A DNA stretch of 64,000 bases from Haematobia irritans. Taxonomy: Eukaryota > Arthropoda > Insecta > Diptera > Muscidae. Under the pieces are notes generated by a model that was given only the letters and a program-made list of their open reading frames with translations, was not told the DNA's origin and searched no databases. The position numbers were made by a program, and so were the translations under genes. The DNA lies in assembly GCF_050003625.1 (NCBI RefSeq), contig NC_134398.1:93067248-93131247 (forward strand), read 5' to 3'. Of this stretch, positions 20,109 to 30,206 are shown piece after piece (position 1 is the first letter of the stretch; each line of letters starts with the position of its first letter).

Positions 20109-21193
20109 AAAATATTACTTGAATGAAATGTGCAACTTTGAAATTACACTGTGTAGGTAATTTCAAATTTAGCTAGTACTTAGCGTAGTGTGAGTAAACG
20201 TTTAAAATGTACGATATGTATTTTTGTACGTACGTACATTGGGGAAAACACAAAAACGGCAAATGTCAAAATATATATCTAGTATGTGTTGTAAAAGTAA
20301 CAACAGTACTTTCGATCAATTTCATTCCGTATTACTACAAAGATGTTTGTAATGAACGTCAAATAAATGCAATTAAACGATCTTATTTATATTTAATTTT
20401 TTAGTTTTCTACACTGAAAAAAATATTGTCGTGAAGTCAAAGATTCCATGTCCTTAGAATAAGAATGCAAATTTTGCTTAACATGGAAGACGCATTTCTC
20501 TAAAATAAAGTTTTTTTTCTTGTCCAAAAGGCAATAAACTTTTGAATGAAGTTGTAATGTCCTTATAATTAAGTGATTTTACTTAAAAATGTGTATCATA
20601 ACATGAAAGATAAAATTTTTGAGGTAAGGTCAACGTGACTTTAATAATTAATAAAAATTCTTTAAAATTAATAAAATTGTCTTTAAATTTGTTTCCTTTT
20701 TGCATCTTGCCTACAAAGCAAAATATCGTTAAAAAATTAGACATGTTTTTCAACACTTTATTTTAAAGACGCTTTTTACTTGAAACATAGCATAATTTCT
20801 ACTGGAAGTCGAGTCTTAATATGGAAAAAAAATAACTTGTTAACTCGTTTTTAAAGGATTTTGATAACAACTGACGAAAAAATCTAAAAAAATGAAAAAT
20901 TAACATTTGCTTCCTAGAAGCAAGTACATAGCCCCCAAATTTAAAAGAGAATTACGTCTTTAAAGTATCCTTACTTGTATTCTCCGCTTCTTTGGCTCGG
21001 AATTAATACCCAAACTGTTAAAGTAAAGAAAAAATCTTTGGAACCGGGCATGCTTTATTTCATTCACATTTGCTTTACTATTGTACTATATCCTAGCATT
21101 CTCTTATTTCTGATATTAGTTCTCGAAAATTTAATTAAAATTTCAATTTTGGTTGAAAAATGTGCGCATATACATTTATTATACAATAAAGGG
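20109..21193. other. hAT interior, left part, unit 2
   Basis: Noncoding. It contains the first of the two diverged 300 bp repeats (from 20412). It ends AATAAAGGG at the BEL target; the duplicated target AAGGG is at 21189-21193. Confidence 0.7.
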
Positions 21194-21657
21194 TGATAAT
21201 GCGAAACACACTGCAAATGGTTGTGAATAATGGACAGATGAGCAATGGAGCACAGGAATCTGGGTGAAATAGAAAGGTTGATGTAACTCTCATGAGCCGA
21301 AACAAACCAACAAAACGAAATAGTTTTTTGTCTTAGTTCGTAGCTCCCAACATGCAAAACAAAGAAACAAAGTGAAGTAAAACCAAAGGCGGGAATTAGT
21401 ATTTCATCAAATTTTGGACTTTATTTCTTTGGATAGAATTCTTACCAATAGTTCTTAACAGGTCAAGTGACAGAAGTGAACAAGAAAGATTTTTACGGAT
21501 GTAATTTTTACAATATGGCTGATATGAAGACATATTTTCGTTAAGCTATCTTAGTTAACTAATTGAAAGCATTTCGATAACATTTCATAATAATAATTCG
21601 GGTATTTTTAAGATTGTTCGCGGGAAAAAATAGGGGTTTACGTTCTTGACGTAAACA
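21194..21657 (-). repeat. BEL 3' LTR
   Basis: 464 bp. It is the undisturbed LTR copy and thus the empty site for the MITE in the other LTR (TTA at 21551-21553). A polyadenylation signal (AATAAA on the minus strand) lies at 21425-21420. Confidence 0.92.
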
Positions 21658-21680
21658 TTACCGCCCCCCTTGCAGTATTA
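21658..21680 (-). other. BEL polypurine tract
   Basis: Directly next to the 3' LTR the minus strand reads GCAAGGGGGGCGGTAA, a purine-rich run in the position where plus-strand DNA synthesis is primed. Confidence 0.6.
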
Positions 21681-22011
21681 CTGTAATAAAAACATTGGAA
21701 CCATATTATAACGCAAGTACTAGGGTAAAGGTATTTTACGATAATATTAATTCGAATAGGTAAGTTTTGTATGCATAATTACTAACGCTAATTATGAGAA
21801 GTATCTTAAAGATACAATATCTTTATTTTCGCTTACAATTAGTTTTAATTCATTTATGTATCTTTTAAGTTTATTTGTTTTTAATTCTTACGAGTTTTTA
21901 ATTCTTACGATAGAGAAAAATTCTGTATTCATTTGAATTATCTATTATCTATCGGTTTGATTAAAGCAACATGAAGCATAAGTAATAATAGTGAAATGAA
22001 AGGATAAAAAG
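21681..22011. other. BEL 3' untranslated region
   Basis: About 330 bp of AT-rich sequence between ORF3 and the polypurine tract. Contains two copies of a TTTTTAATTCTTACGA motif near 21876 and 21894. No gene. Confidence 0.5.
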
Positions 22012-22896
22012 TTATATGGAAAATGTGCCATATATAACTATACCAAAGGAGGTATTTTGAGCAGTAGGTAATCCAGTTCTTATAAAAATGCCTTCTCGAA
22101 TAATTCTGGAAAAGATATCAACTCCAATCACAATATCCACGGACGACGACTTATGAAAATGTGGGTCGGCCAGCATCAAATGATCAAAATGGTTTTTAAT
22201 GTTATCTGGTAATGATTCCTTCGGTGTAGTTGTGTTGATACGGCTGTGTACCCTTAACGTGGCGTCCAGTTTAAAACCCGAATCGACACAAGACCAAAGC
22301 GTGACGGGACATATAGTTTCGTTGTCTAACTCCAAAGTGGTCATATCGAACTGTTTAATGAATTGCTTCGATATGGAACTCATTTTTGATGCAGAATCGA
22401 GAAGACATCTAGCATTATGTTTTCCATCTTTGGTTTGAATTTTCTCCAGAGCAGTAGGTAACAGTGTTGCAGCATTCTGACGAAGAATGGCGGTGAGAGA
22501 TGTAGTAGCAGCTTTTTCGTCAAAAGTTGGAATACTAGTAGGAGGTTTTCTAGTACAATTAGTTGTCGACTTGGTGGTAGGTTTCTTTGGCGCAGATCGT
22601 GGAGTTCTCCTTTGGACGACCGGAGAAGATAATTCCTGTAATCGGTCGTGCATGTGCAGAAGCGAGTGGTGACTTTTTTGGCAATATCCACAGCCAGTTT
22701 TGGTAAAGCAGGAACCTTGTGAGTGGGTATGTGCCAAGCAATTAGGGCAATATCCGTACTTTTTAACGACCTCTTTTCTCTGTGTAATATTCATGTTACG
22801 AAAGCGATAACAATATTTGAGAGCATGGATTTTACGACATACTCGGCACACATAAGCAGAATGGGTGGATTTTTTATTTGCCTTGTGAGAGTTCAT
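22012..22896 (-). CDS. BEL ORF3: zinc-knuckle plus retropepsin-like (DUF1758) protein
   Basis: A 294-residue intact frame lies 115 bp downstream of pol, where some LTR elements carry env. There is no signal peptide or membrane segment. Residues about 17-80 hold three knuckles: CX2CX3HX4C (CRVCRKIHALKYC), CX2CX4HX4C (CPNCLAHTHSQGSC) and CX2CX4HX4H (CGYCQKSHHSLLH). After a Pro/Thr-rich linker comes a DUF1758-type aspartic protease region with LLDSAS at the active site and DIVIGVDIFSRI. It ends right after the FGIVIYG block, the natural domain end. The arrangement repeats the gag-protease junction of the main ORF but the sequence is strongly diverged, so it is not a recent duplicate. The ATG follows a strong splice acceptor (TTTATTTTGCAG). 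Role unknown. Confidence 0.75.
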   Translation of the reverse strand: MNSHKANKKSTHSAYVCRVCRKIHALKYCYRFRNMNITQRKEVVKKYGYCPNCLAHTHSQGSCFTKTGCGYCQKSHHSLLHMHDRLQELSSPVVQRRTPRSAPKKPTTKSTTNCTRKPPTSIPTFDEKAATTSLTAILRQNAATLLPTALEKIQTKDGKHNARCLLDSASKMSSISKQFIKQFDMTTLELDNETICPVTLWSCVDSGFKLDATLRVHSRINTTTPKESLPDNIKNHFDHLMLADPHFHKSSSVDIVIGVDIFSRIIREGIFIRTGLPTAQNTSFGIVIYGTFSI

Positions 22897-22899
22897 ATT

Positions 22900-22914
22900 T
22901 CTGCAAAATAAATG
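22900..22914 (-). promoter_or_regulatory. Putative splice acceptor for BEL ORF3
   Basis: On the minus strand TTACATTTATTTTGCAG ends at 22901, 5 bases before the ORF3 ATG. A pyrimidine-rich tract and GCAG suggest ORF3 is read from a spliced subgenomic RNA. The donor has not been located. Confidence 0.5.
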
Positions 22915-23011
22915 TAATTAGTGGTGGAAACGGAGATTAATAAAATTACAAAATAAAACTGAGGCTAAAACAAAAACAAAAGAAAACCTTTGGAAAAAAT
23001 ACAAATAGGAC

Positions 23012-26000
23012 TTAATTGTTTTCGTTAAAGAGGACAACTAGTTTCGTTATGGGCCTTGTGATTGTTCCTCTTTGCGTTAGGATATCTGCAACTCGGACCC
23101 TATTATCGCTGCCTTGATAAACTTTTGTAATTCTTCCAAGACGCCAGCAGTTGGGAGGCAGATTTTCATCCCTAACGACGACAAATGTATCAACCGTCAG
23201 ATTGGCCTCAGGCCACTTCCACTTATTGCGTTTTTGTAACTCCTTGAGATATTCGTTTTTCCATCGAGTACAAAAGTGTTGATGGACTGCTTTGAGACGT
23301 TGCCACCTGTTTTGAATGGATAGTGGTGTTTCACGATATTCTGTATCTAAAGGGACTAGTATCGGGGTTCCAATTAAAAAGTGGCCTGGGGTAAGAGCAG
23401 TAAGATCACATGGATTTTCAGAACTTGGAGAAAGTGGTCTGGAATTGAGACATGCTTCTATTTTGGTTAATAATGTTTGTAGCTCTTCAAATGTGTATTT
23501 CATGCCACCAGCTATTTTCTTAAAATGAAGCTTGAAGCTCTTTACCCCAGCTTCCCATAGGCCACCCATATGGGGTGCTCCTGGTGGGATGAAATGCCAG
23601 GTGAGGTTCTGATGAGAATAATTGGCAGTGATAGCAAGATGAGACGTTTGGATGAATTCTTTTGCTAGGACTCGAGAAGCGCCCATGAATGTGGTCCCAT
23701 TATCCGAATGTAAATGGAGTGGACACCCACGACGTGAAACAAAACGGCTGAAAGCTCCCAGAAAAGCTGGTGTGGATAAATCTGAAGTCCCCTCAAGGTG
23801 TATTGCCTTTGTGGAAAAACAGACAAATACTACCACGTAGCCTTTAGAAATGCGGCAAAATCGCCCAGAATAACTTTTGACGTCAAAAGGGCCAGCAAAA
23901 TCCAGTCCTGTATGAGTGAAAGGTCTGGAAAACTCGCATCTTTCTGGTGGCAATGCGGCCATCAGTTGTTGTTGACATCGTCGTTTGTAAAGTACGCAGA
24001 TTTTGCAGTTATGGATTGTTGTCTTGATTAAATTTTGTACTTTTGGGATCCAGTACTGGGTGCGAACCAATCGAAGGAGAAGCTGGATTCCTCCATGAAG
24101 TGTAATATCGTGAATAAATTTTATCAAAAGTCTGGAGTATTGGCAACCATATGGAAGTATGATTGGATGCCTTTCACTATAAGTTAAATTGGGGGAGGAT
24201 TCCAATCTGCCGCAAACTCGCATAAATCCTTCATTGTCGACAAATGGATTTAAATTCAATAGTGGACTTGATTTAGAAATGGATTTCTTAGAATTAAGAC
24301 ATGAATACTCATTTGGGTAGAATGCCTTTTGGCAGACTATTATGAGTTGTTTTCGGGCAAATATGATCTCTGCACTTGTTAAAGCGATACTAGCTTTACA
24401 AAAGTTGTCACGGAATTTGGGGTGAGTCCTGTAAAAGAAGCGATATATATAGGAGATGACGCGTAACGCTCGAGAATATGATGAAAAACGCTCTAGGGCA
24501 TCCTGATAATTCGAAAAATATGAAAAGTGAACCTTTATAAGTCGTTTCTCCAAACAAATATCTTCAGCGTTATGAGATTTGGATTCGGGCCAAGTCGCCA
24601 TGGGTTTAGACAGCCAATATGGACCTTTCCACCATAATTCGTTTTCCAATAGCTCCAGAGGAGGAAGTCCCCTGCTAGCTATATCAGCAGGATTATGTTC
24701 GGTGTCAATATGAAACCATCGTGATGCATTGACTACCTCGATAATCTTAGAAACGCGATTGGCCACGAAGGTATTCCAATAGCATGGTGGTTTGGCCAAC
24801 CATGCCAAGACAATTGTGGAATCGCACCAGCAATATATGGAATAATTTGGAATTTCAAAATTTGGAATAAGAGCATCAATGATTTCAGCCAAAAGTGTAG
24901 CCCCGCATAATTCCAACCTCGGAATTGATATAGTTTTAAGAGGTGCAACTTTTGTTTTGGAAGAAATTAAATTAACATGTATAGAGTCTTGAAAAACAAT
25001 TCGGATATATATGGCGGCAGCATAAGCCTTCTGAGAGGCATCACAGAATCCGTGGATTTGGACATCACAATCTGGTACAAATTTAATCCATCGTGGAATT
25101 TGGATATTGTCTATGTGTTGGCAGTTATCTTTAAAGGATTTCCAAAGCGCTAAAGTTTCAGGTGTGATGACAGCATCCCATTCAGTGCGATCCATCCAAA
25201 TCTTTTGCATTATAATTTTCGCAGTTATGACGATTGGGGCTAGCCATCCCGCTGGATCAAATAGCCTAGAGATCTGTGAAAGGACTTCACGTTTTGTGTT
25301 AAGACAATTTTGTGGAAAAGCAACTGTAGAAAAATAGAAGTGATCGGAGCGCGCATTCCAACGAATGCCTAAAGTCTTTGCAGAACTATGATCATCAAAA
25401 TCTAAAAAATCTGAATATAGTAAGTCCTCAGTGGGAAGTCCTTCAAAGATCCTTTTTGAATTGGCCGTCCATTTCCTCATTGAAAATCCTGCTGATCTCA
25501 ATGCCGCAATGACTTCGTCCCTTGTTTGAATTGCAGTTGAAATTGTATGTGCTCCCACCAAAGCGTCATCGACGTACATCGAGGATTTAAGGACATTGCT
25601 AGCCAAAGGATAAGTGTATTTCACATCATCCGCCAATTGTATCATTGTACGTATTGCCAAATATGGTGCACTATTCACACCAAAAGTAACCGTTTGGAGT
25701 TCATAGTCTTGTATCGGACCTTTTGGACATTTACGGTACAAAATACGTTGAAAAGGTGTATGATCCTTATTTACCAAAATCTGCCTATACATTTTTTGTA
25801 TATCCCCATTAAATACATAACGATAAAAACGCCATTTGAGGATCAAAAGCGTCAAATCATTTTGTAAAGAGGGGCCAATATGGAGTAGATCGTTGAGACT
25901 GGATCCGTTTGAAGAGGCAGCGGATGCATTAAAGACTACTCGAACTTTGGTAGTCGTACTTTCTGGCTTTATGACCGCATGATGCGGTAAATAATAATAT

Positions 26001-28273
26001 GAGCTATCATGCAATGGATTCGGGGCAGAAACTGGGACCATGTGTTTCAATGTGAGATATTCCTCTAGGGTGCTATCATACTCATTTTTAAATTGAGGAA
26101 TTTTCAAAAGCCTGGATTCATTACGAAAATATTGCGCCATTGCGCTAGCCCTTGAATGGCCCAGATTAATATCTTGAGGATATTCTTCCTTAAATGGAAG
26201 AGAAACTATATATCTCCCCTCATCATTCCTTTTAGTTGTACTTTTATATAATTCATCGCAAAATTTATCTGATTGGGACATGAATCGTTTCTGTGGAATG
26301 TTCTCCACCTCCCAAAAGCGTGAAATCTCTTTATCTAAAGAGATTTCACAAAAGTATGATACACATGTGGTTTGAGAATAGGGAGTCTCATTATGGACAG
26401 GGCCAGTGATTATCCACCCAAATACCGTCTGTTGCGCCATTAGAGACCCACATACACCTAATCTACATCCTTGTAGCATTATCGAGGGCAAAACATCTGC
26501 CCCCAGTAATATGTCAATTCTGGAGCTCTCAAAAAGACCAGGATCAGCTAGTTCGATATCTGGAAAATCTGAAATAGCTATGGAATCGATAGTACTGGCA
26601 GGAAGATTGTTAGAAAGATGTGGAACTACAAGTGCCGTCACACCAATTTCAAAATTCAAGTCCTTATTGGACCGAAGTCTAAAATCACATTCCTTCTGGA
26701 CGTCAGCAGATATGCTATTGTTCAAACCAGATATTCTGGCTGCAGTCTTTCGAAATGGCAATTTTAGCATATTGAAGAGCCTATCGGAAATAAATGTCCC
26801 TTCGGACCCGGAATCTATGAGAGCCCTTGCTTGGTATACGACTCCGTAATGAAGTAAATTTACAATAGCTGTACCAAGAAGGACTCCCCTAGAGTTAGAA
26901 GCGAAACAGGTCTGCACCACATTACTTGTTGGGATAGTGGACTGTATCTGTACTTGGGAAGTTTGGGGTGCAACATCTATTCGAGGTCCCGAGGACGTAG
27001 AAGGTAATGTATGAGTGGCCACAACTTGAGGATTGGCTTCCTTATGAAGCAGAGTGTTATGGCGCTTTTTACATTTAAAACAAGAGTGTTTACTTTTGCA
27101 GTTACGTACACCATGTGCGGCAGAAAAGCAATTCAAACACAAATTCTTACTTTTAATTTCCGTAAGTCGCTGTGTTTGATTCATAGCCATAAAACGAGGA
27201 CATTTTCTAATCGGATGAAACTCCGTGGGGCACAATTTACATTGAGTTTTATCAACGTTAGTCTGAAAAGCCCTAACTTTTTCGGAAGAAGATTTCGAAT
27301 TGGATAAGGTCCTCTGTTTAGACAGAACTTGTTTGGGGCTTTCACACCTCCTTACCTCTAAAACAGATTCCAGGGTACGATATCTGTTAGTGAGAAAGAC
27401 GTTGAGTTCAGACCAAGGGGGGGCAGTGGTCTTATCACTCAAAGTTTGCTCCCATAACGTTAAAGTGGACTCGGGTAAACAATTGGAGCAAATAAACACA
27501 AAAATGGCATTCCAACTTTCAATATTTGTACCATAGAACTTAAGATTGGAAATGCATGAATTAAGCTCCCTTTGTAATTTCTTCAATGCATCAGCATTCT
27601 CGGATTTGATGGGCTGAAGATTAAATAAAGTTTTTAGCTCCTCATTGATAAGTACACGTTTGTTCTCGAAACGTTCACAAAGATTCCGCCAAGCGGAAGC
27701 AAAACCATCATTTGTAAGGGGACTTTTTGAGACAATTTCGTGAGCCTCGCCCTTAGTCTTCTGTTTAAGATGAACTAACTTCTCAATCGGACTTAATTTT
27801 GTATTCTTGATACAAAGAGCAGTGAATAAGTCACGGAATGTGGGCCAAGACTTATAGTCACTATAAAAAGTCGCCAATTCGAGAGGGGGCAGATTATAGC
27901 TACTATTGATATGCGTGACAGACGTTACAGCCGCCGGCACAAGATTCTGAGAATATTCAGTGAGCTTAGTTACACATCTACAATAAGTCGCATATGAAGC
28001 TTTGTACTTCATTTTCACTTTCTCAGTGTCACTAGCTTCTTGGCCCTCTTCATCCTCGTCATCTTTACTGCCCTTTCCCTCCGGCTCCTCCTCATTGGCC
28101 AATTCAGCCAAGCATTGATCCGACGCCTGACGCAAATGTTCCCATATAGATTGAACTTCACACCTGTGAGTTTCTATTAGACAAATTTTATCGACCGCTA
28201 GTTCCTTACCATCTAGAGCGGCCTCAAATTCGACCAAGCTATCAGCCAGTCGTATGAACCTATCTAGGGACAT
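23012..28273 (-). CDS. BEL/Pao Gag-Pol polyprotein
   Basis: This intact frame encodes the structural and replication proteins of a BEL/Pao element. I place the start at ATG 28273 (context CGGCAATGTCC), because the 32 upstream residues are unlike gag; the open frame itself begins at 28369. Numbering from 28369, a DUF1759-type gag domain spans about residues 155-300. Zinc knuckles lie at 375-440 (CKLC...CLNC...CFKC). The DUF1758 protease has LIDSGS near 519. Reverse transcriptase has YVDD near 932, then comes the Peptidase_A17/RNase H-like region. The integrase zinc-binding domain lies near 1420-1460, and the integrase core Asp, Asp and Glu near 1488, 1555 and 1606. A DUF5641 C-terminus spans about 1690-1770. 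All expected motifs are present without internal stops. Confidence 0.93.
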   Translation of the reverse strand: MSLDRFIRLADSLVEFEAALDGKELAVDKICLIETHRCEVQSIWEHLRQASDQCLAELANEEEPEGKGSKDDEDEEGQEASDTEKVKMKYKASYATYCRCVTKLTEYSQNLVPAAVTSVTHINSSYNLPPLELATFYSDYKSWPTFRDLFTALCIKNTKLSPIEKLVHLKQKTKGEAHEIVSKSPLTNDGFASAWRNLCERFENKRVLINEELKTLFNLQPIKSENADALKKLQRELNSCISNLKFYGTNIESWNAIFVFICSNCLPESTLTLWEQTLSDKTTAPPWSELNVFLTNRYRTLESVLEVRRCESPKQVLSKQRTLSNSKSSSEKVRAFQTNVDKTQCKLCPTEFHPIRKCPRFMAMNQTQRLTEIKSKNLCLNCFSAAHGVRNCKSKHSCFKCKKRHNTLLHKEANPQVVATHTLPSTSSGPRIDVAPQTSQVQIQSTIPTSNVVQTCFASNSRGVLLGTAIVNLLHYGVVYQARALIDSGSEGTFISDRLFNMLKLPFRKTAARISGLNNSISADVQKECDFRLRSNKDLNFEIGVTALVVPHLSNNLPASTIDSIAISDFPDIELADPGLFESSRIDILLGADVLPSIMLQGCRLGVCGSLMAQQTVFGWIITGPVHNETPYSQTTCVSYFCEISLDKEISRFWEVENIPQKRFMSQSDKFCDELYKSTTKRNDEGRYIVSLPFKEEYPQDINLGHSRASAMAQYFRNESRLLKIPQFKNEYDSTLEEYLTLKHMVPVSAPNPLHDSSYYYLPHHAVIKPESTTTKVRVVFNASAASSNGSSLNDLLHIGPSLQNDLTLLILKWRFYRYVFNGDIQKMYRQILVNKDHTPFQRILYRKCPKGPIQDYELQTVTFGVNSAPYLAIRTMIQLADDVKYTYPLASNVLKSSMYVDDALVGAHTISTAIQTRDEVIAALRSAGFSMRKWTANSKRIFEGLPTEDLLYSDFLDFDDHSSAKTLGIRWNARSDHFYFSTVAFPQNCLNTKREVLSQISRLFDPAGWLAPIVITAKIIMQKIWMDRTEWDAVITPETLALWKSFKDNCQHIDNIQIPRWIKFVPDCDVQIHGFCDASQKAYAAAIYIRIVFQDSIHVNLISSKTKVAPLKTISIPRLELCGATLLAEIIDALIPNFEIPNYSIYCWCDSTIVLAWLAKPPCYWNTFVANRVSKIIEVVNASRWFHIDTEHNPADIASRGLPPLELLENELWWKGPYWLSKPMATWPESKSHNAEDICLEKRLIKVHFSYFSNYQDALERFSSYSRALRVISYIYRFFYRTHPKFRDNFCKASIALTSAEIIFARKQLIIVCQKAFYPNEYSCLNSKKSISKSSPLLNLNPFVDNEGFMRVCGRLESSPNLTYSERHPIILPYGCQYSRLLIKFIHDITLHGGIQLLLRLVRTQYWIPKVQNLIKTTIHNCKICVLYKRRCQQQLMAALPPERCEFSRPFTHTGLDFAGPFDVKSYSGRFCRISKGYVVVFVCFSTKAIHLEGTSDLSTPAFLGAFSRFVSRRGCPLHLHSDNGTTFMGASRVLAKEFIQTSHLAITANYSHQNLTWHFIPPGAPHMGGLWEAGVKSFKLHFKKIAGGMKYTFEELQTLLTKIEACLNSRPLSPSSENPCDLTALTPGHFLIGTPILVPLDTEYRETPLSIQNRWQRLKAVHQHFCTRWKNEYLKELQKRNKWKWPEANLTVDTFVVVRDENLPPNCWRLGRITKVYQGSDNRVRVADILTQRGTITRPITKLVVLFNENN

Positions 28274-28373
28274 TGCCGCAACTTGGGAAATGAAATAAAA
28301 TGGAAGGAAATTTACCCGAAGTTTAGGACAAACTCGAATGAATACTACACGAGATTCTGAATGATACACTCAA

Positions 28374-30185
28374 AAAAAAAAAATGCCAGGCACCAAAAGT
28401 TTAGCTCAAATCTTATTACCAGCTTTCAAAATTGCAACTAAATCAGCCAATTCTCCAGAGACGTGATATTCGAACCAAATATGTGAGAAATTACACGTAT
28501 ATAAGACTTGTCTTTGCACTTTCAAATAATAAAAATTCGTAATACAAATATACCATAGAATAATTTATTTTGGCGCTATCATCATAAAACGTGGACTCAA
28601 ATTTTTGTAGGACCAACGCAACTATATTTCGTTTCCTTTTTTTTTCGAAAATTCACGATGTTTCTGATACAGTAGAAAAATATATCACATCAAAAATAAA
28701 TCCTGGACGAATCTATAGGCCAAATTTCAATATATAGAGATAAAAGATATTACTTAATTATTTCTGGATTTATATTACAAATAAATATACGTGGCAACCC
28801 TTTGTATCTTGATTTTCTAAAATATCTCTGTGTCGAGAAACACGTATCTTCATCCAAGTGAAAATGGATATAAAAACAAAAGGCGAAATGTAGGTCAACG
28901 AACTTTAGTCTAGTAGAAGAAGAGGAAGAATTGGTCTTATTTTTGTTTTGATCGGCGATTTCTTATCTATAAATTCGAAACCGAGTTTTCTTAGAGTACA
29001 TGCGAAAAACAAGGAACACAATATGATACTTTTGTAGACTATTAAATTCGCATGTGAAAGACCGAGAGGTTATATGGAGCCGAAGAAGAAGAAGAATTGG
29101 TTTACTTTTTGTTTTGATCAATATTTTCTTATTTATTAATGGGAAATCGAGATTTTCAAAAGTATATGCGAAAAACAGAGAACACAATATGCTACTCTAG
29201 TAGACTATTGATTTCGCAGGTGAAAGAGGGAGAGGTTAAGTGGAGCTGATATTTTCAACACTGTAAATACCAGCTGTGGGTGAGACACTCAAGAGAACGA
29301 GAGTGTTGGTGATGGGCAATGGAATCGTACTCAAGAGCATGTGAGAGTAAAATAGATGTGCAGCGTAGTGCTGGCAGCTGTGTAGCACACAAACCGCTAT
29401 CACAGAAACTGGCATAAATTTATCAAACTGTTCGAAAAAACCAAGAGCACCAATAAACTGGTATCCAATGCATTGGCAAAGAGTGGCTACAACAACAACA
29501 CAGACTGGTTTTTGAACAGAATGCAATTGATAAATTATGTCTCGTGTTCTTGGGTACACTGGTGTACAAAATTATGTTGGCATCGAAGAATAAAGATTTG
29601 TCTTGTCCCAAATTTCGGTAATATTTCAAGATTTTACAATTAACATCACTCTATATCAAGGGAAACACAGTAGTAAATGTATTATTGCTTACTTGCTTTA
29701 ATTTTCACGGGGTTTTGTATGGTGATGAGCAGGGTTTCCACAGGGAATAATCCAATGGTACGGCAAATGGATTGGTCACAATTAGATGTTCCACAATTTT
29801 TCCGCTAAATACTACCAGATTTTGTATGTGGATTGTTGCACACTATACTTTCAATTGAAGTAAACCAATGCTTCAGACCACCAAACAATTTCTTTTTATT
29901 TTAAAAATATATTTGGAGTGGCGTATCGTTTTAAATTTTTCCAAAAACTTTATTCACGTGTATTTTATTATTATCTTTTTTTTTTTTTAGATTATATTTT
30001 TGCGATTATTATTTTTTTTTATTACACTTTAGAAATGTATAAATATCGCAAAAGAATAGACTCTTGACACAAAATCACGTGGAGCTTACAATGAAGACTG
30101 GCATAAAAAATCATGTGCAAAACCAACGTACCTGTTTGCTATTGGTAGATCAGGAGATGAAATCTCAGAGAGTAACGGAGGCAAT
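28374..30185 (-). other. BEL long 5' untranslated leader
   Basis: About 1.8 kb without a convincing gene lies between the primer binding site and gag. An A12 tract (28374-28382 region) sits just upstream of the coding frame. It contains the direct repeat at 28917-29250. Such a long leader may hold packaging or splicing signals; none can be named. Confidence 0.5.
28917..29250 (-). repeat. Two direct repeats of about 165 bp in the BEL leader
   Basis: Blocks beginning GAAGAGGAAGAATTGG (28919) and AAGAAGAAGAATTGG (29086) align through TTTTGTTTTGATC, ATGCGAAAAACA, GAACACAATATG and GTAGACTATT. They end in GTGAAAGA...GAGAGGTTA. They are diverged, so the duplication is older than this insertion. Confidence 0.7.
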
Positions 30186-30203
30186 CTGGCTCGAAGTGGA
30201 CCA
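30186..30203 (-). other. BEL primer binding site (candidate)
   Basis: Three bases inside the 5' LTR the minus strand reads TGGTCCACTTCGAGCCAG, beginning with TGG as expected for pairing with a tRNA CCA end. I do not identify the tRNA. Confidence 0.45.
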
Positions 30204-30206
30204 AAA

